From: Diplonema japonicum
Lineage: Eukaryota > Euglenozoa > Diplonemea > Diplonemida > Diplonemidae
DNA length: 64,000 nucleotides
Direction of reading: 5' to 3'
Assembly (NCBI GenBank): GCA_964019335.1
Contig: OZ025664.1
Coordinates: 697,524 to 761,523 of the forward strand
The translations under genes and the position numbers were made by a program. Numbering within the stretch: position 1 is the first letter of the stretch; each line of letters opens with the position of its first letter. Positions 56,255-64,000 of this stretch are shown here, piece after piece. A model generated the notes under the pieces. It searched no databases. It was not told the DNA's origin and was given only the letters and a program-made list of their open reading frames with translations.

Positions 56255-56417
56255 TGTCATGATGAGTGTGTGCGGTATTCGTTGACTGATTCTTCTCGAC
56301 GAAATGTGTTTGTTTTTCCCTTCTTTCATGTTTTAACAAAGGTGTGTCTTTGATACCTATGTTATTCTGTTACAGTTTTACGTTGTCTTCACCCTTAAAC
56401 AGCTTTACATTAATAAA

Positions 56418-58007
56418 ATGTTGCTCAAGGTTCTACTTGCAGCTGCGCTGTTTGTCTCGACGGAGGCGCACTACTACTACAGGTACGCCTTGCCCATGCA
56501 CCCGCACTGGCCAAGGCAAAGGGATTGGAACCGCCTCAAGGAGAGAATAGATGGTGGGGTCGTCATAAGGGGTGAGGACGAGTACTCTGTTGATGGGATG
56601 TACTACAATTCAAGGACTAACAACCCGCAGCCAGCTGCCATTGCGACACCGAACACCGTGTCTGAAGTCAGGTGCCTGATGCGCTTTGCTCGCAGGCATA
56701 GGATGAGGGTCTCTGTCATCAGCACTGGACACCACACCGACATGCGCTCTACTGCCGATAACTCTCTCATGATCTACATGAAGAACATGAAGGACATGTC
56801 TATCGACCACAATGCCAAGGAGCTCACTGTTGGCCCTGGCAACAACTTCCAAGACGTGCATGCGTTTGTCAAGGCGCAGACCAACAGCACCTTCGTACAG
56901 CTCACAGGTGCTGACTACACCGTAGGCCCTTTCGGGTGGGCTTTAGGTGGTGGTCACGGTATGTTGGGCAGGAAGTATGGTCTCGGGGCTGATGCAATTC
57001 GTGCTGCCACCATTGTCCTTGCTTCTGGTAGGGTGCTGAAGATCAATGACTGCAGGCACGAGGAGCTGTTCAGAGCCATCAGGGGTGGTGGTGGCAATGC
57101 TTTTGGTGTGTTGACCAGCCTCACTTTCCAACTGTTCCCTGACCCTGGTGCCGTTCATGCCTGGTGGGGTGCCTATGCTATTGGTGATGAAGTGACTGAG
57201 AAGTACTCCGCGTGGCTCGCGTCGGCTCCGGACCACGCTGGTGCCTACTGGGTCCCCAGCAATGCTGGCTCTGTTGTCATCTTCGCTTCCTGCTTCGGTG
57301 ACGACTGTACCGACGTCATCGCTGAGCTTGCCGCCATCCCCGGCTGCCTTGCTTCCAACTCTGCCTTCTGTAACTCTGCCCTTGTCTTCCCTGACTACCC
57401 CACGTACGTCAACGCTTTCCCCCAGATCAATGCAAGGGGTGCAAAGCAGTACTGGATGGCAGGTGCCACTCTGGCTGAAGACCTGGATGAGCAGCTGAAG
57501 TTGGTGAACAAATGGATTATGACGCCTGAGGATGTGCCCGTGACGAAGGCATGCTACGCCAACGGGATTGTCGGTGGTGCCAGCAAGTTCATGGATCCCC
57601 ACGGTGAAAAGACAGCCGTCGCACAGGCCATGAGGGACAGTGTGCAAGCCATCACATGCGCGCTCGTGTGGAACAACTTGACCCCTGAGCAGGAGAAGGA
57701 CCTTATCGCAACTGGTGACGTGTTTTCCGAGACAGTGCTGAAGCCTTTCAGCCCGCAGGGGTGGGTGTACTGGAACGAGGCGCAACATAACTTCCCCCAG
57801 AACGACTGGAGGGAACGTTACTGGGGCGGGCTTGACAACTACCTGAGGCTGAGGGCTGTGAAGCTGCGCTACGACCCATGGAACTTCCTCACATGCCATC
57901 ACTGCGTTGGGTGGCAGTTCGACGAGGAAGTAGACCCCGCTGTCTGCCCCGAATCGGGTTGCAGCTGTTCCAACACACCTAGGGGGGAGTGTGCTACGTA
58001 CGCCTAG
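56418..58007 (+). CDS. Secreted berberine-bridge-type FAD-dependent oxidase
   Basis: Single exon, 529 aa. Residues 1-17 are a signal peptide (MLLKVLLAAALFVSTEA). The FAD_binding_4 (PCMH) domain spans about 70-230: AIATPNTVSEVRCLMRFA, VISTGHHTDMRS with the His in the position that often binds FAD covalently, then LTGADYTVGPFGWALGGGHGMLGRKYGLGAD. The C-terminal berberine-bridge (BBE) block is seen as VYWNEAQHN...ERYWGGLDNYLRLRAVKLRYDPWNFL. Such enzymes oxidise sugars, alkaloids or alcohols with oxygen, giving hydrogen peroxide; the substrate here is unknown. Extra Cys pairs near the end suggest disulphides in a secretory route. The gene is intron-free and GC-richer than intron-bearing neighbours, so transfer is possible but unproven. 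Confidence 0.9.
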   Translation: MLLKVLLAAALFVSTEAHYYYRYALPMHPHWPRQRDWNRLKERIDGGVVIRGEDEYSVDGMYYNSRTNNPQPAAIATPNTVSEVRCLMRFARRHRMRVSVISTGHHTDMRSTADNSLMIYMKNMKDMSIDHNAKELTVGPGNNFQDVHAFVKAQTNSTFVQLTGADYTVGPFGWALGGGHGMLGRKYGLGADAIRAATIVLASGRVLKINDCRHEELFRAIRGGGGNAFGVLTSLTFQLFPDPGAVHAWWGAYAIGDEVTEKYSAWLASAPDHAGAYWVPSNAGSVVIFASCFGDDCTDVIAELAAIPGCLASNSAFCNSALVFPDYPTYVNAFPQINARGAKQYWMAGATLAEDLDEQLKLVNKWIMTPEDVPVTKACYANGIVGGASKFMDPHGEKTAVAQAMRDSVQAITCALVWNNLTPEQEKDLIATGDVFSETVLKPFSPQGWVYWNEAQHNFPQNDWRERYWGGLDNYLRLRAVKLRYDPWNFLTCHHCVGWQFDEEVDPAVCPESGCSCSNTPRGECATYA

Positions 58008-58461
58008 GTACGGTAACGGCACAATAAGTTCTTTTGAATGTTTTCAACATGCAACTGTAAGATAATTTCTCACAGCCATTGTGTGTCTGTGTGCTCAGCT
58101 TTTTTATATTTTTTTTAAATTTAGAAGTACTTTCGAGACCAAGACTATCCGTTTGGAAAAGAATTCAACGCGAAGGTTTTTTGCCTTGCCCAACGTGAAA
58201 AGCAGTTGTTCTAGGACGGAAAAGCTTCACAAAAAGGGAACGGATGCAAAACGTTTTGGTCTCTAAATATACTTCCCCCTTTTTTCGTCAGTGAGCGCAA
58301 AAAACGCAATCCTTTTTTTTTAATATTCAGTTGTCTTTCCTTCTTTATTTTTAGACCTAGGGAAGACTGGGTTTCACATATTTTTTAATTGTGATCACCC
58401 ACGTCCCTTGCCACTCTGTAGGTTCCCTTGCTTTCGTTTCCATTTTTTCTTCCAACTCTTG

Positions 58462-58491
58462 GTGTGGCAGGAACTGCGCCGACTGCCACAC
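58462..58491. other. Nine-bp perfect inverted repeat (hairpin)
   Basis: GTGTGGCAG at 58462-58470 and its complement CTGCCACAC at 58483-58491, separated by 12 nt. It could be the stem of a 3'-UTR element or small RNA, or chance. No box motif proves a snoRNA. Confidence 0.5.
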
Positions 58492-59197
58492 TTGTCACCT
58501 TCAGCGGCTGCGGCAGGCAACATAATGGGTGTGCTTAGGATGCCACTCTGCCTTTTAGGAAGCTATTTGCTTTTGTAAAAGGATGTTATCTGGCGAAATT
58601 GGTGACAGCACTCTCACTTTTTACTCCTTTTACTTTCTTCAACCTCTTCCTCCTTCACTTCACTTTTTTTTTCTTTTATTGCGAGATCGAATTTGCGATA
58701 GTTTTTTTCGAATTACTTTTTTGCTCTTTTATTGATAATTCACCAGGCTCTTTTCAACGTTTACAAAAACATTTGGTTTTCTTTCTTGATCGGCTCCACT
58801 TCTGTCTATTCCAATTGCGACAGGTTTGGTATATGGCCGTATCTTGTCACCTTCCTTTTTTCTTTTTTTTCTTTAATTTTTTTTTTAATTTATGGATTTC
58901 TCCTCTCCCGTTCCTTTGTTTCCTTCTCTGTTCTCGTGATGATTGGCAAGTTGGAGGGTGCTTTTCGGAGTTGCTGACAGCTTTCCATCACTCGATTTCT
59001 TTCCCCTCCCCCCCCCACTTTTTTTTAAATGTCTCTTTCTTTTCTTCTTCTTTTAAGGCTTCCTCATCTCACGAAGCACAAATACAGACGATAAACGACA
59101 AACAAATGTTCTGCACAGTACGCTGAATAAGTGGGGACACAATACGAGTTGAGAGCTAGGGCCCGGGCTGTGTCAATGCTGAGAAGTACACCTCTGA

Positions 59198-59477
59198 CTA
59201 GCAAACGACGAGGTGGGCAAGATTTTCCGCAACATCGTGATGCACTTCTGTTTGTTTATTGCCACCCCGGTAGCTTCCACACGGATTTCGCGGACAGGCC
59301 TTCTCCTTCGGCTTCCGCGCCACAACCCTCCGAGCCGGCAGGCTCTCAGATACGTCAGCCAAGATTCGATACGCCTCGGCAACGTCCTCGAGGCTTTGCA
59401 TAAACCCTTTAACGTGTAGCAGCTCGGCGATTCTGTCAGCAAACATTCCAGAGAGATCCGTGTGGACGTGACGACCT
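59198..59477 (-). pseudogene. Coding-like fragment on minus strand, unidentified
   Basis: Reading the - strand from about 59477, the frame gives HVHTDLSG, then M-F-A-D-R-I-A-E-L-L-H-V-K-G-F, followed by an amphipathic helix (SLEDVAEAYRILADVSESL) and a basic, Pro/Lys tail; a TGA precedes it. It has no homology I can name, no acceptor, and is short (about 82 aa from its ATG). It may be a remnant of a mobile element or a broken gene. The opposite strand also has an ORF there, which is less protein-like. Confidence 0.25.
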
Positions 59478-59995
59478 CACCTTTTGTGCGAGAGCCAAGG
59501 TGAGGGGGGAACTGTTCACTTTTTTCTTTTCTCTTTTGCCCTCTTACGGATATGCCATTATTTTTAGCAAAGGACAATGTGGGTAAAGCAGAACAAGAGA
59601 TGGGTCTAATAATACTAACGTAAAAGCCGAGTACCTACCTACCCCTTCATAGTTTTAACCTTTTTTTTTTTTTTTTTTTGTCTTCTCTGAGATTTTTACC
59701 GGTAAAAAGGTGGTGGCGGACTGAGTAGAGGAGGGTTTTGTTTCCCACTATTTTATTTCAGTAGCACCCCCCATGCACACTGAAACCTTATCGAATTTAT
59801 TTTGCATTCTATTCATACCAACCTGCACTCTCAATCTAATATCTCTTTTCTTCTTATTCCCCCCCTCCCCCCCCCCCCCTTTATGAACGATTTGAAAGGT
59901 AATTTTGTTTTCCCCGTGTTCAGCTGTTTTTTTATCCTTGCCCCCCTGTAGGGGGGTACAGTTTTTACACGAAGGACACCCATCTTCTCTTCGTC

Positions 59996-60038
59996 AAACC
60001 CGCAAACCCCACAAACCCGCAAACCCGCAAACCCGCAC
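59996..60038. repeat. AACCCGCA-type tandem repeat
   Basis: About five copies of an octamer with two variant units. It resembles short satellite or telomere-like DNA, but only about 40 nt long and not at a contig end. Confidence 0.7.
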
Positions 60039-60070
60039 GAGAAATAAAGCAATCACTTGGTTTTTTAGAA

Positions 60071-60234
60071 TTGTGGGTGTGCGTGTCTGTGTGTGTGTCT
60101 GTGCTGGTGCCTGTATGGGTCTGTGTGCTTGCATTTATCTGCGTGGTGTGTCTGTGCGCGTGCGTGGTCTGTGTGTGTCTGTGTGTGTGCGTGTGTTTGC
60201 GTCTGTGCCTGTGTGCGTGCATGTGTCTGTGCTT
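60071..60234. repeat. GT-rich (TGTG/CTGTG) microsatellite-like tract
   Basis: Irregular mix of GTGTGT, GCGTG and TGTCTGTG units for about 160 nt. Encoded ORFs are Cys/Val repeats of no meaning. Confidence 0.75.
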
Positions 60235-60509
60235 GCGGCAGCGTTGTGGAAGAGGCCGGGGAGCGACAGGAGCACCCGCAGGTCAAGGGTACAGGTGGGG
60301 CCCCGAGGGGATGAATGGTCCGCCGGGGGGCTCGCTTGGCTAGCAGTAGGGGGCACTCTGGTGGGAAGCACTTCAGTTTGGATAGGGGGGCTGATGTCGG
60401 GCTAACGCCGCAGCCGCCCCTGCCGCCTTGAACGCTGCAGCCGCCCCTGCCGCAACTGAGACCGCCGCAGCCGCCCCTGCCGCAAGCCCGACCTCCGCAG
60501 CCGACCCTG
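60235..60509 (+). mobile_element. Partial older copy of the retroelement
   Basis: 60235-60399 is nearly identical to 62393-62560 in the downstream element (one small indel, few substitutions). It then changes, at about 60400, to an Ala/Pro-coding segment that resembles 60840-60975, ending GCAGCCGACCCTG exactly where the leader sequence begins. Order and junctions differ from the downstream copy, so this is a rearranged fragment, apparently interrupted by the insertion of the leader-tagged copy. Confidence 0.75.
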
Positions 60510-60547
60510 ACCAACGATTCTAAAGCTACAGTTTCTGTACTTTATTG
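60510..60547 (+). other. Spliced-leader exon sequence embedded in the genome
   Basis: 38 nt starting ACCAACGATTC and ending CAGTTTCTGTACTTTATTG, the mature 3' end of euglenozoan spliced leaders; from memory this form is that of diplonemids. It is not an SL RNA gene: the next bases are GCAGAC rather than a GT donor with an Sm site downstream. Instead a 73-nt untranslated stretch and an ATG (60621) follow, as in a trans-spliced mRNA. That suggests the adjoining sequence was reverse-transcribed from a leader-bearing transcript. Confidence 0.85.
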
Positions 60548-60620
60548 GCAGACAGGGTACACACTCCTCCGGTATCCCCTCCCCCAACACACACTTTAAA
60601 AAAAAATAAAAAAAATAAAA

Positions 60621-61226
60621 ATGGATCCAAGACGGAACGCAAGAGGAGGTGACCGCGCAAACCGCAGGGAGAAGGAACCCCGACAGGCCGCCAGGCTGCA
60701 CACGACGCCAGGGCCGACCCAACCAGACTATCTGGTTGGGCAGTATGAATCCCCACCCCCACCCCCTAGATCCCCCCACCCCCCTTTAGAAAAAAAAAAT
60801 AAAATAAAAAAATCACTAGCAGAGACCGCGGTTTTGACCGCCGCTGCTACAGCCACGGCCGCCCCAGCCGCCCTGAACGCCGCAGCCGACCCTGCCGCCC
60901 TGATCGCCGCAACTGAGACCGCCGCAGCCGCCCCTGCCGCAGCCACGACCGCCGCGACCACGACCCCTGCAGCCGACCCTGCTATTGTTGAAGAGGGAAG
61001 AAAAGAGGGAGAAAAAAAGGGGTGGGTACTGGTGTATGGTGAACACCCTCCCGGGTTGAGGACGGGCCCGGCCCCTGCCTTCCCGAAAGCCCTGCTTTCA
61101 GGAAAGTGGGAGGCCCTGTCTGGGAACTCAGGGAGGGAGACCCTCCAATACGGGTACCGGTGGGAGGGGACGAACGCCAAGGTGCGCCCCACCACGGGGA
61201 TCCCAGGGGGGCGGAGGGGTGGGTGA
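60621..61226 (+). pseudogene. Retroelement ORF1, N-terminal and first part of AlkB-like domain
   Basis: 201 codons. Starts M-D-P-R-R-N-A-R, then Pro-rich and Ala/Thr-rich tracts (about 75-115), then the start of an AlkB-type 2-oxoglutarate/Fe(II) oxygenase: RETLQYGYRWEG and VRPTTGIPGG, equivalent to the R-x-x-x-x-Y-G and P-x-P-x-W region. The frame ends in TGA at 61224-61226, while the rest of the domain is in another frame beginning around 61206-61225. A run of six G at 61206-61211 marks the likely shift. Confidence 0.55.
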
Positions 61227-61360
61227 GGGAGGTGGCCGCCGCCGCAGGGCTCGAGGTGGTCCCCAACCAGGTACTTGTCAACAAGTACAAGTCTGGTTGT
61301 GGGATTGCCGCCCACAAGGACGACGCGAGGCTGGGACCGATTGTCCTAGTCCTCTCGTAG
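61202..61360 (+). pseudogene. Second part of AlkB-like domain, ends at in-frame TAG
   Basis: Reads WVREVAAAAGL, PNQVLVNKYKSGCGIAAHKDD, then LGPIVLVLS and stop. PNxxLxNxY and HxD (first two iron ligands, His and Asp) match the AlkB family. The distal His and the two Arg that bind 2-oxoglutarate should follow but do not: after TAG the frame codes Pro/Ser repeats. AlkB proteins remove methyl groups from nucleic acids; this copy lacks residues needed for that, unless they are supplied elsewhere. Confidence 0.6.
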
Positions 61361-61690
61361 GGTGGTGCTCCTCCCCCCCATTTGTCCCCCCCTTTTTCAT
61401 TTTTAGAGCCCTCTCCAGAGGAACCCTCCACGGAGGTAAAAAACAGACCCTCTTCGGAGGAAAACAGAGAGAGAGGGGAAGAGGTGGCACTCCCGAGAGA
61501 GGGTAGTGTTCCTCCCCCCCATTCGTCCCCCCCTTTTTCTTTTATAGAGCCCTCTCCAGAGGGACCCTCCACGGAGGTGAAAAACAGACCCTCTTCGGAG
61601 GAAAAAAAGGCAGAGGGAGAGACAGCACGCCCGAGAGAAGGTAGTGCCCCTCCCTCTCTGCCCCCCATTTTTTCTGGACCCTCTACGGAG
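61361..61690 (+). repeat. Tandem ~140-bp coding repeats, about 2.4 copies
   Basis: Unit starts near 61361, 61501 and 61640. Each contains a GGTxGTGxxCCTCC start, CCCCCCTTTTTC, GAGCCCTCTCCAGAGG, CCCTCCACGGAGGT and CAGACCCTCTTCGGAGGA blocks. Length is a multiple of three (141 then 139 with an indel), so repeats code for E-P-S-P-E, P-S-T-E-V-K-N and R-P-S-S-E-E peptides. Confidence 0.8.
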
Positions 61691-64000
61691 GTGTACACCC
61701 TGGTCCCCAAGGGCCGGGGGCTTTTTTTGAGGGTGGAAGGGAAAGAAAAAAAAAAAACAAACAAGGAGGAACCTTTTTTCTTTTCAAACAACCAGGGGGA
61801 CCCAGCACCCACCCCCACCGCCCGCCAAGGTGTGGTTGGGGCGGAGGCTGCGAGCGACGTGAGAGCACCACTGCACACCCTTGTGAGAAGACAGAAAAGA
61901 GCCCCCTGGATTGCCATGGGTGGCAGGGAACCTAAGCCAGCGCCCAAGCGGAAGAAGAACAGGAGGAGGCACAGGAGCGAAGCGGCCCTTCAGAGGCGTC
62001 GGGAGAAGAGGACCAAGGCGAGGGAGGGGGCGAGGGAGGCTGCCAGACAGGAGAAGAAAAGGCACCGTCGTGCGAGGAAAGAAGGGAGGAGGAGGGCCCG
62101 CAGAGAGGAACACGAGGCCGCCCTGGAACAGAAGCCAGATGACCCTGCAATGGGGCTGAAGCGGACCGAGGTGGGAACGCCTGGAGCCCAACCCCTGGCA
62201 CCCAGAATCCCGGCACCTGGGGCTGCAACCGGCACAAGGAGGCACCGCAGACGGACGGGACACAGCAAGGAAGGGGTGAGATGGGAGCACCTGGGGGCGT
62301 GGGCCTGGGTCGCCCTGTTCTCCCTCTTGCTGATCCCAGGGGTGAGGCAGGTGCTGGGGGCGGGCATCGGGATGGCCCCCTCCTTCCTGCATGCGGCAGT
62401 GTTGTGGAAGAGGCCGGGGAGCGACAGGAGGACCACCCGCAGGTCAAGGGTACAGGTGGGGCCCCGAGGGGATGAATGGTCCGCCGGGGAGCTCGCTTGG
62501 CTAGCGGTAGGGGGCACTCTGGTGGGAAGCACTTCAGTTTGGATAGGGGGGCTGATGTCGCTCTGGGCCATGGTGGAAGTGATGGTGGGGAAAGCTGGTG
62601 CTGGCCCGACCCAGAGATTCGGACCGGTAAAGCTGAAGAAGACAAGACGCGGATCGAGAGGTCACTACCGGCCGGTGTACTTGGGCCCGCCTAGAAGCTC
62701 AAGACGCAGAAAAAAGAAGGAGGACGCCAAGCAAGCGGCGAAGGAACGAGCTGAGACGGAGGATAAGCTCTTTCAGGCCGAACACCTGGACCCCTTTGCG
62801 GACTTGACGCTGGCAGGGGACGCGTTGCAAGGAGGTGGTGACCCTCCCCCCATGGATTTGGATGATGAGCACATGGAGGCGCAGAAGGAGGGGGAAAAAG
62901 AAGGATCAGACAAACATCAATGCCGGATGGAAGACTGCTCTTTCCGCACCAGTGTGGCAAGCTGTCTAGTTAAACACCTCAATGCGGTCCACCATCATTT
63001 TGTGAAACAAGAGCAGGCGAGGAGCATGAAGGTGAACCTCTGTGGAACGTGTGCTGCGGCGTGCTCGTCGAACCAGACGCACTGTGCACTACACAGGCAG
63101 CGGAATCTGTGGAACCCCGACAAACAACCCAGGGCCGGCAAGTCAGTGGACGAGATCATGAAGAGCTTCAAGCTGACGAGGAGATCGACGGAGAAGGACG
63201 GGAACTGCATGTTCCACGCCCTGGCCGGTTCGCTCGGGGAAGCCTACGGGGACCACACCCACATCAGGAGCGAGGTTGTAGAATGGATGAAACACCGGGA
63301 GGAGCACTATGCCCCGTTTTGCAGTGAGGGTTGGGACCGGTACTTGGAAGGGATGGGCACAGCAGCGACGTGGGGAGACCACTTGTGCCTGGCAGCCGCA
63401 GCACAAGCGTTTGGCCGCACGATACTCGTGGTTGCTGGGGGGAACAACCCAGTCCTGATGATAGGGGAGTACAACTCCGACCACGAGAAGGTGGTGGTGC
63501 TGGCGTACAACGGCAACCACTACGAGTATGCAGTCGGAGAGGAGGAGTCGATGATGATGCTCCTTGATGAGTCCCAATCGGTAGCTCTACAAAAGGCAGG
63601 TAAGCAACCCTCCGAGGCCCCGGGTGAGGACATCGGGGAGTGGGACATAATAGACCGTGCGATCCCTGGATACGGGAAGGCAGGGGTGTTGGACCAGATG
63701 GGGGCAAGGAACCAGCAATTCCTGTACTGTCCGGTGGCGAACTGCGCTAGGTCGAAGTGCAAAAGCACGACCCCGTTCAACTCGACAAGGGTATGGAAGT
63801 GTCACCTGGATGGGCACCTGGAGAGTGATGAGATCCCGGAGAGCGTTCTGAGGAGACTGGACCTCGAGAGGTGCCTGGTGTGCAGGGGCTGTGTGTGGAA
63901 GGGTCAGGGGTGCCACGACGAGTGCAAAAAGGCGGTGCGAAGGGAAGGGGAATACACGACCCCCCCGCCGGCCCCGACGAGGACCGAGTTACCCAGCCTG
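61361..64000 (+). CDS. Retroelement ORF with TM-like segments, C2H2 fingers and OTU protease (partial)
   Basis: An 880-codon frame without stop, open to the window edge and in phase with the upstream TAG; a plausible internal start is the ATG at 61916. Domains in order: Pro/Ser repeats; a very basic Arg/Lys region (61930-62110); two hydrophobic segments at about 62290-62400 and 62500-62590; a C2H2 finger at about 62920-62990 (C-x4-C-x12-H-x4-H); a second Cys-rich finger at about 63038-63100; an OTU-type cysteine protease domain with KDGNCMF (catalytic Asp/Cys) at about 63195 and NGNHYEY (catalytic His) near 63510; then further Cys/His fingers (63726-63930). OTU enzymes cleave ubiquitin or act as element-encoded proteases. 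The C-terminal part, probably reverse transcriptase, is cut off. Confidence 0.7.

Larger units (their letters stand above)
58008..60234. other. Gene-poor low-complexity region
   Basis: 2.2 kb between the BBE oxidase and the retroelement. T-rich tracts alternate with short ordinary-complexity segments. A nine-bp perfect hairpin stands at 58462-58491. A coding-like - strand fragment occupies about 59198-59477. Further on are a C-run segment (59861-59879), the six-bp hairpin CCCCCC-TGTA-GGGGGG (59941-59956), AACCCGCA-type repeats (59996-60038) and a GT-rich microsatellite-like tract (60071-60234). No expressed gene is convincing. Confidence 0.6.
60510..64000 (+). mobile_element. Leader-tagged retroelement copy, right end outside window
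   Basis: Non-LTR-like organisation inferred from the presence of N-terminal domains typical for retrotransposon proteins: C2H2 fingers and an OTU protease. Order: spliced leader, 5' untranslated region, Ala/Pro-rich start, truncated AlkB-like domain, tandem Pro/Ser repeats, basic region, hydrophobic segments, fingers, OTU domain, more fingers. The coding frame is broken by a shift near 61206-61225 and a TAG at 61358. No reverse transcriptase is visible because the window ends. GC content is higher than in host genes. Confidence 0.65.

Noticed and set aside
58599-59126. 175-codon ORF on plus strand
   Set aside because: Phe/Ser-rich translation of T-rich DNA, no motif, no acceptor.
59996-60038. 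Telomeric repeat array
   Set aside because: Only about five octamer units with variants, internal position, and not the TTAGGG-type repeat expected in Euglenozoa.
60093-60343. Cys/Val-rich ORFs in GT-rich tract
   Set aside because: Direct translation of a microsatellite; no constraint visible.

Overview
This window is nuclear DNA of a protist, most probably a diplonemid (Euglenozoa). At 60510-60547 lies a near-complete copy of the 38-39 nt euglenozoan spliced-leader exon, containing CAGTTTCTGTACTTTATTG; I recall it as the diplonemid version, and it differs from the trypanosome leader mainly in its 5' half. Other traits agree: every recognisable host gene between 899 and 58007 is on the + strand; almost every start codon sits a few to about 20 nt after a polypyrimidine tract and an AG, the layout expected for trans-splicing; and about half of the genes contain very short GT-AG introns (37 inferred, 28-51 nt, 20 of them starting GTATG). 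I cannot name the genus.

Layout. 0.9-7 kb: a membrane-anchored SGNH hydrolase, a helical protein of unknown role and a type I surface protein with an EF-hand and beta-helix. 7.4-8.6 kb: a TDY-type MAP kinase. 9.8-15.1 kb: small PDZ, ankyrin, proline-rich and multidomain scaffold proteins. 15.4-19.1 kb: a Neo1/ATP9-type P4-ATPase. 19.3-22.8 kb: an unknown protein, a PDZ scaffold and a PHO80-type cyclin. 22.8-27.8 kb: low-complexity DNA with a complete-looking DNA transposon (22997-25396, about 200-bp inverted repeats, two overlapping ORFs on the - strand). 27.8-35.3 kb: XPB helicase, a small helical protein, a triple class III nucleotide cyclase and a disordered protein. About 35.7-35.9 kb: a candidate structured RNA. 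36-58 kb: glycine-cleavage H protein, coiled-coil and PDZ/coiled-coil proteins, a small unknown protein, a RING/membrane protein, a MUN-like tether candidate, a mitochondrial candidate, a divergent myosin, a CEP76-like protein, the E1-alpha subunit of branched-chain 2-oxoacid dehydrogenase and a secreted berberine-bridge-type oxidase.

58-64 kb is low-complexity DNA followed by retroelement-like sequence: a partial older copy, then a leader-tagged copy encoding a truncated AlkB-like domain, tandem Pro/Ser repeats, a basic region, two hydrophobic segments, C2H2 fingers, an OTU-type cysteine protease domain and further Cys/His fingers. It runs off the right edge, so any reverse transcriptase is outside the window.

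The genes look like unrelated housekeeping, cytoskeletal, membrane and signalling genes sharing a presumed polycistronic strand, not one pathway. Exon structures were inferred by restoring reading frame and family motifs by eye; no search or folding program was run.
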